Assembly: GCF_900091845.1 (NCBI RefSeq)
Contig: NZ_FMCI01000005.1
Location: 1 to 40,770 of the forward strand
Direction of reading: 5' to 3'
Length of the DNA stretch: 40,770 nt
Source of the DNA: Streptomyces sp. SolWspMP-5a-2
Lineage (GTDB): Bacteria > Actinomycetota > Actinomycetes > Streptomycetales > Streptomycetaceae
Shown here: piece after piece, positions 1-7,686 of the stretch
Position numbering within the stretch: position 1 is the first letter of the stretch
Layout of the letters: each line of letters begins with the position of its first letter
Notes under the pieces: generated by a model
What the model saw: only the letters and a program-made list of their open reading frames with translations
What the model was told of the DNA's origin: nothing
Databases searched by the model: none
Translations under genes and position numbers: made by a program

Positions 1-46
1 AAAGAGGTCGGCCGCTCTCGGAGGGGATCACGGGCTGTGCCGACAT
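1..46 (-). CDS. 5' end of a gene running off the left edge (partial)
   Basis: An ATG at 46-44 on the minus strand opens a frame that stays open for 15 codons to the window edge. It lies 35 bases after the stop of the preceding minus-strand gene, as the next gene of this packed block would. The only Shine-Dalgarno-like sequence (GGCAGG) is weak. No function can be read from so little sequence. Confidence 0.3.
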   Translation of the reverse strand, partial: MSAQPVIPSESGRPL

Positions 47-81
47 CGGCGAGCGGGCCTGCCGGGGCGTACCGTCGGCGC

Positions 82-330
82 TCACCGGCCGGCCGAGGGC
101 TCGGTCCAGGGGCACGGGACGGCCGGCGACGAGCAGCTGGCTGGTTGCCGGGCAGCCCCGTACGCCTGCTCCGTACCGGGTTCCGTCGCTCGGCAGGCGC
201 AGCCGGGCGTTTCTTCGAAGCCGTCCTGGAGCAGGATCCGCCGGGCGGCGGCGTTGTAGCCGGTGGTGGTGATCTCGCCGGTGATGGTGTGCCGGATCGG
301 CATGAACGGCTCTGCTGCTCCTGCGGGCAA
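82..330 (-). CDS. small hypothetical protein, 82 aa
   Basis: I chose the TTG at 330-328 because AGGAG stands 7 bases upstream and the gene begins only 10 bases after the stop of its upstream neighbour; an internal ATG at 303 is the alternative. The first half (MPIRHTITGEITTTGYNAAA region) looks like ordinary globular sequence. The second half is Cys-, Pro- and Ser-rich and less convincing, so a C-terminal frame problem is possible. It is probably cotranscribed with the block of plasmid genes to its right. No family recognised. Confidence 0.45.
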   Translation of the reverse strand: MPAGAAEPFMPIRHTITGEITTTGYNAAARRILLQDGFEETPGCACRATEPGTEQAYGAARQPASCSSPAVPCPWTEPSAGR

Positions 331-340
331 AGCGGATCTC

Positions 341-1531
341 CTAACGGTGGCGGGCGGTCTTGCTGGCGCAGGGCGGCGGCGCCGGCGGTGTGGTGTCCAC
401 GGCCGGGCGAGGGCGGGCGCGCAGCACGGGGGTGCGGTGCGGAGGCAGGACGGCGACGGTCGCACCGAGGTCCTCGGCTGCCTCTTCGACTTCGCGGGTG
501 AGGAACTCGATCTGCCGGCCCAGCGCTGAGAGGCGGGCGGCGATCTGGCGGCCCTGCACGGTCTCCAGGGCGCTGGCGAACTGGCCGCTCGTCTCCAGAA
601 GTTCCTGCAGGCGGACCATCGGGCCGGCGGCGTAGCCGCGCTGGACAGCTCCCAGGAGAGCGTTCGAGGCGTCACCGGCACTGTCGCCTTCGACGACGTC
701 GCGGATGAGGTCCTGCAGGGACAGCTCCGGGGCCGGAGCCGGACGGTTGAACCGGGAGATGTCCGAGCGCAGCACGCCGGGCGGGACGGGAGCGGGCAGG
801 GCCTTGCACGCCTCGTACTCGTGGGCGAAGTGCCCGATCACCTGCCAGCCCGGTACGCCCGGGTCGCCGCGCAGCGCGACCACGGTGGAGTCGTCGTCCT
901 CGACCAGGTTAGCGAGGGTGATCGGCTGTCCGTCGGCGGCATACCACGACTCGGTCAGCTCCAGCGCACCACGTATCTGTGCGGCCCGGGCCCTGTCGGT
1001 CCACTGTTGCTGTTCCTCGTCGGTCAGCGGAGCCTGGTGGTGTCGGCCGTCGCGCTGGTCGGCGAGGTTGCTGGCGATCGGGCTGTGGTCCGCCCAGGCA
1101 GTGAGGTGCGGCCACAGGGCCGCGTGCTGAGCACGTTCTGCTGGAGACCCGGGCGCGGTCGGCCGGCCGAGGGCCCGGCGGATCTCGGCGGCGGAGGATG
1201 CCAGGCCGTCCAGGACGGCCCGCCACCCGGTCAGGTGCCAGGCGGGCGGCAAATCGTCGAGCGCGAGTCGGGCGGCATCGAGGAGAGCCTCGGCGTGCGG
1301 GGCGAGGTGGGTGGCGTACGCCTCCAACGCCGCCTGGTCACGGTGGGCTTGTGCGGCTGCGGCGGCGTCTGCGTGAATGGTGCGGCCGTGGCGGTCGCGT
1401 GTCCTGTCGAGGGCGGCATCGGTCTCGCAGTCGATGACGGCCATCCGCAGCCGGAAGTCGCGTGCCTTGCTGGCCAGTGCGGATGCTGTCGGCAAGGGGC
1501 TGTCGGGGGCCGGACTGTTCGTGTGGGTCAT
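341..1531 (-). CDS. hypothetical plasmid protein, 396 aa
   Basis: Predicted soluble and mostly alpha-helical; the N-terminal 150 residues are rich in Ala, Arg and His and could form long helices. A helical segment near residues 300-360 is followed by a disordered Pro/Arg tail. No signal peptide or membrane segment is visible. Its ATG overlaps the stop of the 152-aa gene upstream (ATGA), a sign of translational coupling. It is a distal member of the minus-strand block that begins with the mating-apparatus genes, so an accessory role in transfer or establishment is possible, but I recognise no family. Confidence 0.75.
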   Translation of the reverse strand: MTHTNSPAPDSPLPTASALASKARDFRLRMAVIDCETDAALDRTRDRHGRTIHADAAAAAQAHRDQAALEAYATHLAPHAEALLDAARLALDDLPPAWHLTGWRAVLDGLASSAAEIRRALGRPTAPGSPAERAQHAALWPHLTAWADHSPIASNLADQRDGRHHQAPLTDEEQQQWTDRARAAQIRGALELTESWYAADGQPITLANLVEDDDSTVVALRGDPGVPGWQVIGHFAHEYEACKALPAPVPPGVLRSDISRFNRPAPAPELSLQDLIRDVVEGDSAGDASNALLGAVQRGYAAGPMVRLQELLETSGQFASALETVQGRQIAARLSALGRQIEFLTREVEEAAEDLGATVAVLPPHRTPVLRARPRPAVDTTPPAPPPCASKTARHR

Positions 1532-1986
1532 CGGGACCGCCCGCCGGCCGCGACTGTGAGGTGGACGGTGGGAGCGTAGGTGGGCTTTGGCGGGATCGGC
1601 CGGGCCGACGGAGGGGAAGTGGTGGGTGGCGTGAAGCGCTGCGTCGTTCGGCCGGCGGCGGCTTGGGCGGGCTGGCTGCAGCGCTCCTGCAGTTCGTTGG
1701 AGCGGACAGGGCGCCGAGGGCCGGTGGAGAGGGCCGGATCGAGGCGGATGTCGGCCTGCACGATGTAGCCCCGACAGCGCAGGTCGTGGTCGGCCTGGCC
1801 GGTGCGTCGGGGACCATCACGCTCGGGCTCGCTGAGGCGGTACAGGCCCGGTTCATCGGGGACGGGCTCGAACTGCTCGCGCTCCAGGAACCAGTGGGCG
1901 AGGTGCTGGGGAATCAAAGAGGTGAAGGAGGCGACGAAGCCGTGTTCCTCGTGGTCGCCGAAGGAGAAGTGGGTGCCGGGTTGCAA
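1528..1986 (-). CDS. hypothetical protein, 152 aa
   Basis: TTG start at 1986 with GGAG about 12 bases upstream. The ordered part is roughly residues 1-90, with a motif-like stretch ASFTSLIPQHLAHWFL near residues 19-34 that vaguely resembles the end of DUF317-type repeats (an F..AL.. helix). The C-terminal third is a Pro/Thr-rich low-complexity tail. It overlaps the next gene by 4 bases (ATGA) and follows the 368-aa gene after 37 bases. Family not recognised with confidence; a degenerate DUF317 relative is a guess only. Confidence 0.65.
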   Translation of the reverse strand: MQPGTHFSFGDHEEHGFVASFTSLIPQHLAHWFLEREQFEPVPDEPGLYRLSEPERDGPRRTGQADHDLRCRGYIVQADIRLDPALSTGPRRPVRSNELQERCSQPAQAAAGRTTQRFTPPTTSPPSARPIPPKPTYAPTVHLTVAAGGRSR

Positions 1987-2023
1987 AGGGGCGGAAGTCT
2001 CCAGACGTTGTCGGGTAGAACGG

Positions 2024-3130
2024 TCAGCGGTTACGGTGCGCCGGCCGGGCCGCAGCGAGGGGGCGGGCTGGGGCTGTGACGGGGAGGGCCGGGCGGCGGT
2101 GGGGTGCGCTCAGGCGGGCTTGGCGCAAGAACGCGTCGCCGTCGGTGAGCCACGTCTCGATCGCCGGCCACGCGCGTGCTCGGCGCTCCTGCTCCGGTAC
2201 GGCATCACCGTGGACGATCTCGTCGAGCAGGGCTTGGGCATCGCTCACGGCGTCGGCCAGACGGGAGAGGGCTGAGGCGTCGTCGGGCCACGGGCTGTTC
2301 GCGGGCCGGCACCGGTCGAGCAGCGTCGGGGCGTGGTCGACGACGGTCAGGAAACGGCGCCAGGCGTGGTCGAGGAACAGCTCCGATGAGGCGCCGAGGG
2401 CGCCGGCGCTCAGCGGGGTGGCGTCGATGTAGCTGCCGGAGGCGCTCGTGGCCTGCCAGGTGTCGTGCTCCGAGCGGATGTCCCCCAGCACACCGGCGAT
2501 GGCCGCCGTCTGGCGGGCATGGACGGCCTGCTCGTAGGCGGGAAGATACCGGGCGGTGAGGGCCTGGGCAGCCCGCCCGGGAAACGGCGGCAGGACGATG
2601 CTGCGCGGAGCGTGGGGATCGCCGTAACCCTCTTCGAGCCCTTCCGGCGAAAATGCGCCCACCAGGTAGCCGAGATGACTGCCGGGCCGCTCGACGACCA
2701 ACAGCATCGTGCCCTGCGCCACGTCGGTGAGGACCGCGGCGTAGGGGATCCGTTCGCTCTGGACGGCGCGGCCGAGGTCGCCGCTGTCCCAGATCCACGG
2801 GACCAGATCCTCCTGCCAGGCCGGGTGCGCATAGATCTCGACCGAGGCGCGCCACTGGCCGGGCAGCAGGCGCGCTAGGTCACGGGCAGCGTCGCCGATA
2901 AACCGGCGGCTGCTCGTGTGCACGCTGGCGCGGTGCCGCTTCGCGCACGTGACCAGATCGACCACGGTGGTCTGGGTACCGTCCGCCGGTAGGTGCCAGA
3001 CCCCGTCGTCGTCCCGCTGGAAGCCACTCTCCGCGAGGGCGGTGTGCGCCCACGGATACTGCTCGCCCGAGGCGATGGCGACGATCCCCGACTCCCGGCT
3101 GTGCGACAGGACGATCTGCGCCTCAGCCAC
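2024..3130 (-). CDS. hypothetical plasmid protein, 368 aa
   Basis: Predicted soluble. Residues 1-200 look like a mixed alpha/beta globular region with several Trp residues (WHLP, WQEDLVPWIWDSGDLG); residues 220-330 are mainly helical; the tail is Pro/Arg/Ala-rich. I prefer the GTG at 3130 (GAGG 9 bases upstream) over the GTG at 3148, which has only pyrimidines where a ribosome site should be. That choice gives an 8-base overlap with a small ORF upstream, typical of the coupled genes here. No catalytic motif or family recognised. Confidence 0.7.
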   Translation of the reverse strand: MAEAQIVLSHSRESGIVAIASGEQYPWAHTALAESGFQRDDDGVWHLPADGTQTTVVDLVTCAKRHRASVHTSSRRFIGDAARDLARLLPGQWRASVEIYAHPAWQEDLVPWIWDSGDLGRAVQSERIPYAAVLTDVAQGTMLLVVERPGSHLGYLVGAFSPEGLEEGYGDPHAPRSIVLPPFPGRAAQALTARYLPAYEQAVHARQTAAIAGVLGDIRSEHDTWQATSASGSYIDATPLSAGALGASSELFLDHAWRRFLTVVDHAPTLLDRCRPANSPWPDDASALSRLADAVSDAQALLDEIVHGDAVPEQERRARAWPAIETWLTDGDAFLRQARLSAPHRRPALPVTAPARPLAAARPAHRNR

Positions 3131-3326
3131 GGACCAGGTCCTCGCCACCGAGCAGGAGGAGCGGGAGGTGGTTGCTGGGCACGCCGTCGAGCTGGACGTG
3201 TATGCCGCTGTACCCCGTGCCGGCGGTGGGGCGGGCGATGAAGGAGTGTGTGGACAGGGAGTTCTCCGGAGCGAGCAGGGGGCGGGGGATGTCCTCGGTG
3301 GCCGTCGAAGTGGCGGGCGGGTGCGG
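3123..3326 (-). CDS. small ORF lacking a canonical start codon, up to 67 codons
   Basis: Between the lipoprotein and the 368-aa gene this frame reads through with natural-looking protein sequence (FIARPTAGTGYSGIHVQLDG, then a Leu-rich stretch, then GGEDLVRG and stop). It has strong third-position G/C and its end overlaps the next gene. After an in-frame TAG at 3329-3327 there is no ATG, GTG or TTG until late in the frame; CTG or ATC codons are the only early candidates. It could be a real small gene with a rare start, or the tail of a truncated gene. Confidence 0.4.
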   Translation of the reverse strand, partial: PHPPATSTATEDIPRPLLAPENSLSTHSFIARPTAGTGYSGIHVQLDGVPSNHLPLLLLGGEDLVRG

Positions 3327-3341
3327 CTACGCGCGGTGTGA

Positions 3342-4376
3342 CTAGGAGGGGACCGGAGGGCCGGAGGCGTCGGTGCGGGCGCAGGTGTAGCCGATCAGAC
3401 GGGAGGGCTCGGCCTTCGCGGGGACGGTGGCGGCGTCGTTGCACACGAAGGTGTGCAAGATGGACATGCGGGGCGCGTCGTGGAGCCAGGCTCGGTCTTC
3501 CTTGCCAGGGTTGATCTGCAGGCCGGAGTGTGCGACGGCGTCGGTCTGGGTGTGCGTGTGGGAGAAGAGAACCAGCGCGCCGCTGTCTTCCGTCTTGAGG
3601 GCGTAGGCGTCCGTGAAGCGGTTGTCAGCTTCTTCGAAGACGCTGGTTCCCTTGTCACCGAAGCGTGTTGCGGCATCGCTGTGGACCTTGACCTGCCGCT
3701 TGCTGGCCGCGGTCGGCGTGAAGACCTTGCTTCCGGTGTTCGTGCCTCCGGTGGCGAAGTTGTCTAGCACGGCAGTACGCAGAAGGTCGGCGGCCAGGTG
3801 CTTGTGGTCGTTGGCGGCGACGGCCATCGCGTATCCCTCGCGGTCAAGGGCGATGTTGGGCAGCCTGTGGCTGTCGAGGTCGACTACGGACACCATCTCC
3901 CAGCGCTTGTGCTGGGGCTGTTCGGCGAACACGGCCAGCCGGGAGGGGGCCTTGCCCTTCTCGCTGGAGAGGGCGGCGGCGAACCAGCCATCTTGTCCGT
4001 CGGCTAGGCGGGGGATGTACAGCTTGGCGCTGGCGAGGTCGTAGGACCAGGGCTTGTACGGCGCGCGGTCCGCCGCGGGGAGCCCTTCGGTCTCGGTGTA
4101 GTCCGAGACGGACATTGCGTACAGCGGGCCGTCCTCGACGGTGTCGAGGAGGACGCGGTTGCGGTCGGCGTTGGCCTCGTTGTTGATCTTCGAGTAGTGG
4201 GTGATGACGGCGCGGGCCTGGTCGGTGCTGAGCGCAGGAGCCAGCTTCGGCGTGCTGCTGACGCTGGCCGTCTGCTTGGCGACGGCAGCATCGTTGCCGG
4301 TGGCACAGCCGGTAAGGAGCAGGGTGACGCAGGCGGCGCCTACAAGCAGCTGCAGAGTGCGGCGGGTGATTCGGAT
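3342..4376 (-). CDS. putative secreted lipoprotein, about 344 aa
   Basis: A type II signal peptide is clear: basic start (IRITRR), hydrophobic core (LQLLVGAACVTLLL), lipobox LTGC with Cys about 24 residues in. The mature part has about 320 residues and is probably exposed on the outer face of the membrane. The start is a problem: the only in-frame ATG, at 4559, would add 61 residues before the signal peptide and overlap the upstream gene by over 150 bases. No ATG, GTG or TTG lies near 4376; an ATC there has GGAG 5 bases upstream. It lies within the conjugation block, so a cell-envelope role in mating is plausible. Family not recognised. Confidence 0.7.
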   Translation of the reverse strand: MRITRRTLQLLVGAACVTLLLTGCATGNDAAVAKQTASVSSTPKLAPALSTDQARAVITHYSKINNEANADRNRVLLDTVEDGPLYAMSVSDYTETEGLPAADRAPYKPWSYDLASAKLYIPRLADGQDGWFAAALSSEKGKAPSRLAVFAEQPQHKRWEMVSVVDLDSHRLPNIALDREGYAMAVAANDHKHLAADLLRTAVLDNFATGGTNTGSKVFTPTAASKRQVKVHSDAATRFGDKGTSVFEEADNRFTDAYALKTEDSGALVLFSHTHTQTDAVAHSGLQINPGKEDRAWLHDAPRMSILHTFVCNDAATVPAKAEPSRLIGYTCARTDASGPPVPS

Positions 4377-4404
4377 GAAGACTCCAAGATCTGGGGAGGT
4401 CGGG

Positions 4405-5175
4405 TCAGTGTTTACGGTGGAGCGGGGACATGGTCTTCGCGGCTGCTGGAAGGGCGGCTCTGGTGGTGGGCGCCGACTGGCGCAGGTTGACGCCGATGCC
4501 CTTGGCTGTGAGCTGCTGGACCACCGCGTGGACGCGAAGGGCGCGACCGGTTTCCCCATAGGCGGCGGGTAGGAGGAACGCTGCTTGGTGCGGGTCGTAC
4601 TGGAAGCCGAAGGCGTACAAGGTCATGCGGGCATCCACCGGCACGTTCTCGTCCGGTGCGCCGAGGGCGCCGTCGCTGTAGAGGGTCAGCGTGAGGATCT
4701 GGTCGACCTGTGGCGGTTGGGGCCGGTGCGGTGGCTGGGCCTGGTACGCCGCGTTGTTGAGGACGGCTTGGAGGGCTTCTACGTAGCGGGGCAGCAGTCG
4801 CCGGGCGACTCGTGCTGCCGCGCGTGCGGGGTCCTTGGGAACGGCGATGCCGTTGGGTTCCTCGACTCCGGCGAAGTGGTGGGGCTTGATGTGCGTGCTG
4901 TCGGGTGTGAGCGGGGCGACGAGGAACTGGTGCAGATAGCGGGGGCGGTCAGCTACGTACAGCCTCTGGTCGGCCGGCCCGTGGAGCACGGCGTCGTGGG
5001 TGAGGACGTACTGGCTGACGACATAGTCGACGTGACCGGTGTCCCAGAGCTGCTCGGTACGGGGGAACTGGTCCGCGTACTGCGCGTGGCACTGGTACTC
5101 GCTGGTCCAGGTGCCGGTCAGGCGCGCGGCAAGGCCGGCGGCGAAGGCGGCCAGGTCGGTGCGGGGTGAGGTCAT
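4405..5175 (-). CDS. hypothetical protein, 256 aa
   Basis: ATG start at 5175 with AGGA 5 bases upstream. The protein begins with a helix (DLAAFAAGLAARL) and continues as a mixed fold with many aromatic and His residues (YVVSQYVLTHDAVLHGPADQ, RPRYLHQFLVAPLTP). A helical segment around residues 115-140 is followed by a beta-rich C-terminal part. No signal peptide or TM helix. It sits between the 308-aa gene and the lipoprotein in the minus-strand block and is probably cotranscribed with them. No family recognised. Confidence 0.75.
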   Translation of the reverse strand: MTSPRTDLAAFAAGLAARLTGTWTSEYQCHAQYADQFPRTEQLWDTGHVDYVVSQYVLTHDAVLHGPADQRLYVADRPRYLHQFLVAPLTPDSTHIKPHHFAGVEEPNGIAVPKDPARAAARVARRLLPRYVEALQAVLNNAAYQAQPPHRPQPPQVDQILTLTLYSDGALGAPDENVPVDARMTLYAFGFQYDPHQAAFLLPAAYGETGRALRVHAVVQQLTAKGIGVNLRQSAPTTRAALPAAAKTMSPLHRKH

Positions 5176-5204
5176 GTGTTCCTGGAGGGAAGCGATGGTC
5201 CGGG

Positions 5205-6131
5205 TCAGCGCGCGTTCCGCGGCTGCGCCGGCGGGAGCACTCGCGGGGGAAGGGACGGTGTACGGGCTGGCCTGGAGGGCAGTCGCGGCGCCGACGCGAG
5301 CGGGGTGAGGGCCCGCATCCGGTCCTCGGCCACGTGCAGGACCTCTGCGAGGTTGCGGATCTCGGCGGCGGCGTCGGCGAGGTCGTAGGACAGGTCGAAG
5401 CCGTCGTCCTCTTCCGCTTCCTTGGCCTTCTCTCCGGCTGCTTCAAAGAACTCGCCGATTTGCGCCAGCAGGCCGTCGGTGGGCTCCAGGATCTGGTGCA
5501 GCAGGGCAGCGGCATCCGCATGCGACTCGGCTCCATTGAGCCGGTCGGTCAGAGCGCGCAGCGCGTCGCCGTAGACGTAGATGGGAGCGTTGTCGGGTGT
5601 GCCGGGGACGTCACGGACCTGGGGCGGGGGCGTCGGCTGGGCTGAGTGCACGTGAGGGCTTTCGCCGGGCAAGACGGGGTGCGGCAGCAGTCCGAGCTGG
5701 GTCAGGCGGTGGTTGATCGTCTCGATCAGGGGCTGGGTGCTGCCGCCGTGGCGGGCTTCGGGGCGTTGGGGAGCACCGGGGTCGTCGGAGGGAGCCGAGT
5801 CGTAGAGGACCTCGGACAGCGACGGGTCGTCGGGGTGCTCGCGCGTCGCGATCCAGCCCTCGGGGTCTCCGGGCGGGCGCTCGGAGGGCGGCTCCTGCGG
5901 CGGACCGATGATCAGGTAACTCTCGTCGGGGAGCGAGACGCGCACGATGTAGGCGCTGAGGCCGAACTCGATGTCGCACTGCAGGCCGCGCGCCCGCAGC
6001 GGCGTGGTGATGTGCGCGTGGCGACGCCACAGCTCCTGCCACCACGGGGTGTCCACGTCGCGGTGGTCGGGGAGCGGTGCGGGCGAGGTGACGCGGTGGG
6101 AGTCTGGGGTGCTTGCTTCGTCAGCGGCCAT
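5205..6131 (-). CDS. hypothetical protein, 308 aa
   Basis: Start ATG at 6131 preceded by GGGGGA; the 5' end overlaps the stop of the 92-aa gene by 11 bases. Residues 25-85 form a compact region (TPWWQELWRRH, then CDIEFGLSAYIVRVSLPDES) resembling the small beta-hairpin domains of DUF317-like plasmid proteins. Residues 195-265 form a Glu/Ala-rich amphipathic helix or coiled coil. The tail is Pro-rich. No membrane segment or signal peptide. Function unknown; position suggests an accessory gene of the conjugation block. Confidence 0.75.
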   Translation of the reverse strand: MAADEASTPDSHRVTSPAPLPDHRDVDTPWWQELWRRHAHITTPLRARGLQCDIEFGLSAYIVRVSLPDESYLIIGPPQEPPSERPPGDPEGWIATREHPDDPSLSEVLYDSAPSDDPGAPQRPEARHGGSTQPLIETINHRLTQLGLLPHPVLPGESPHVHSAQPTPPPQVRDVPGTPDNAPIYVYGDALRALTDRLNGAESHADAAALLHQILEPTDGLLAQIGEFFEAAGEKAKEAEEDDGFDLSYDLADAAAEIRNLAEVLHVAEDRMRALTPLASAPRLPSRPARTPSLPPRVLPPAQPRNAR

Positions 6132-6399
6132 AATTCCCCCTGCGGGAGGAGGCGGGCGATCGGTGGGGTGGAGAAGTCTGTCCAGCGGGGGTGACTCCCG
6201 GCTCCGACTCCTGGCTGAAGCCGAGTACGTACTCGGCGTGGGCGGTGATCAGGTCGTTTTCCATCTGGGCATCCTGTGCCACGAGGCAGTCGACTTCGGC
6301 TCGGCGTTGTTGGTATTCGGCCCATTCGGTGGCGTTGGTGTGAGGCGGACGTTTCAAGATGGCTTCGTGTGCAGGCGGTGGCGGTGCCGTGTCGATCAA
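6121..6399 (-). CDS. small hypothetical protein, 92 aa
   Basis: TTG start at 6399 with AGGGA about 9 bases upstream. A central helical region (ATEWAEYQQRRAEVDCLVAQ onward, through ITAHAEYVLGF) is flanked by Pro-rich ends. It overlaps the next gene by 11 bases, which supports coupled translation and a genuine gene. Predicted soluble. No family recognised. Confidence 0.65.
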   Translation of the reverse strand: MIDTAPPPPAHEAILKRPPHTNATEWAEYQQRRAEVDCLVAQDAQMENDLITAHAEYVLGFSQESEPGVTPAGQTSPPHRSPASSRRGNYGR

Positions 6400-6462
6400 C
6401 AGTGGTGGTCCCTGGGGATCGCGTGGCGAGAGTCGGGCGGAACTGGAATTGCAGCAAGAGAG

Positions 6463-7089
6463 CTATCGGCGGGGTGAGGTACCGGGGGACGGAGGAACGG
6501 GCGGGACGCCTGCGCTGGCCCCAGGCTGGCCGCCGGTCGGTGTCGCGGGGGCTGAAGCCGGGTCGTAGGCGGCGCGCAGCCTGCTCAAGCCGGCCTCGTC
6601 GGCGAGGGCCAGTACCGACAGCGCCCGGCTGGCCGCCGTCATCAGCAGGTTGGAGGGAGATCCCTTGGCCGCACCGTGGTTTTCCCGCCGCCACCGGGCG
6701 GCAGCGACGAGGTAGTCGCTCACGGCGCGCAGTGCAGGTTCGACGGCGTCCAGGAAGTGATCGGTGACTGCTTCGGTCTCTGCCGGAGTCTGAGCTGTGG
6801 TGAGAGCGTCCAGGTAGGGGGTGAGGTCGGGCGTCGGCCAGGGCTGGTCCGGAAGTGGATGTGCGGCGCGGAAGGTCTGCGCGTCGCGTCGTGCCCACCG
6901 CTTCAGGTCGCCGCGGGTGGCGAGGTGGTACTGGGCGGAACGGATCTGGTCGGCGTCGCGGCCGACGTTGTCGTAGAGATCGAAGTCAGGGTGGCGGGGG
7001 ATGATGCAGGCGTCCTTCGGGCTGGTGCGGGCAGCAGTTGTTGCGGTCGAACTGCGCTTGCACGGATATCTGTTGCGCGCACATTTCAC
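6463..7089 (-). CDS. hypothetical protein with Cys-containing N-terminus, 208 aa
   Basis: GTG start at 7089, with GGAG just upstream and the stop of the 190-aa gene at 7103, so the two are nearly contiguous. The N-terminal 30 residues carry three Cys (CARNRYPCKRSS and ACIIPRH), which might bind a metal but do not form a zinc-finger pattern I recognise. Residues 40-160 are helical, with Trp-rich turns and a long helix around AVEPALRAVSDYLVAAARWRR. The tail is Pro/Gly-rich. No TM helix. Function unknown. Confidence 0.7.
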   Translation of the reverse strand: MKCARNRYPCKRSSTATTAARTSPKDACIIPRHPDFDLYDNVGRDADQIRSAQYHLATRGDLKRWARRDAQTFRAAHPLPDQPWPTPDLTPYLDALTTAQTPAETEAVTDHFLDAVEPALRAVSDYLVAAARWRRENHGAAKGSPSNLLMTAASRALSVLALADEAGLSRLRAAYDPASAPATPTGGQPGASAGVPPVPPSPGTSPRR

Positions 7090-7102
7090 GGCTCCGGCGC
7101 GG

Positions 7103-7675
7103 TCAGCGGCGGAGACCGCCAGGCTGGGACGGCGGAGGCTCCGGCGGTCCCTCCCGGCGGGTCGGCGGCGCGAAGAAGCGCTGGACGCCGAGGTGGTCGT
7201 CGAGTTCCCTGACTGCGTCGCGAAGGGATTCCGAGGCATTCCGCAGAAAAGCGCGCGCTGAAGCGTGGTCGATGACCATGCGATTCGTGAGGTAGTGCCG
7301 GTCTGTGGGGTTGGCGGTCCGATGCCGGGCCAGGGCGTTCTCTGCGGTCTCGGCAAAGTGCGGGGCTGCGTGGCTGGAGATGGTCGCCGCCAACGCGAGG
7401 TGCTTCAGGACGGTCCGGCCGGTCTGGGTTGTGTGGTGGGGGCTCTCGGCGAAGTCAGCGGCCAGCCGAAGGACTCTGCGGGAAAGGTCCTGGGCGTCGG
7501 TGGCATGCTGGAGCAGCGCGGTGTAAGACGGCGCGGCCGGGACGCGCCCTTTCTCGTCGAGCAGCTCCCACCGCTGGGCGGCGTCGTGCAGTTTGTCCTT
7601 CACCGCGTGGAGTGTCTGGATGAGGTGCAGCGCGTCGTCTCGCGGGATCAGGTCGTGCGGGAAGTCGGGGTTCAC
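7103..7675 (-). CDS. helical hypothetical protein, 190 aa
   Basis: GTG start at 7675 with AGAGGA upstream, 11 bases after the stop of the VirB4-like gene. The frame stays open well upstream of this GTG, but that extension overlaps VirB4 and is Arg/Pro-rich antisense sequence, so I exclude it. The protein is almost entirely helical with heptad-like hydrophobic spacing (ALHLIQTLHAVKDKLHDAAQ) and ends in a Pro-rich tail. It may be a cytoplasmic accessory factor of the mating apparatus, judged only from position. Confidence 0.7.
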   Translation of the reverse strand: MNPDFPHDLIPRDDALHLIQTLHAVKDKLHDAAQRWELLDEKGRVPAAPSYTALLQHATDAQDLSRRVLRLAADFAESPHHTTQTGRTVLKHLALAATISSHAAPHFAETAENALARHRTANPTDRHYLTNRMVIDHASARAFLRNASESLRDAVRELDDHLGVQRFFAPPTRREGPPEPPPSQPGGLRR

Positions 7676-7686
7676 GGTCCTCTTAG

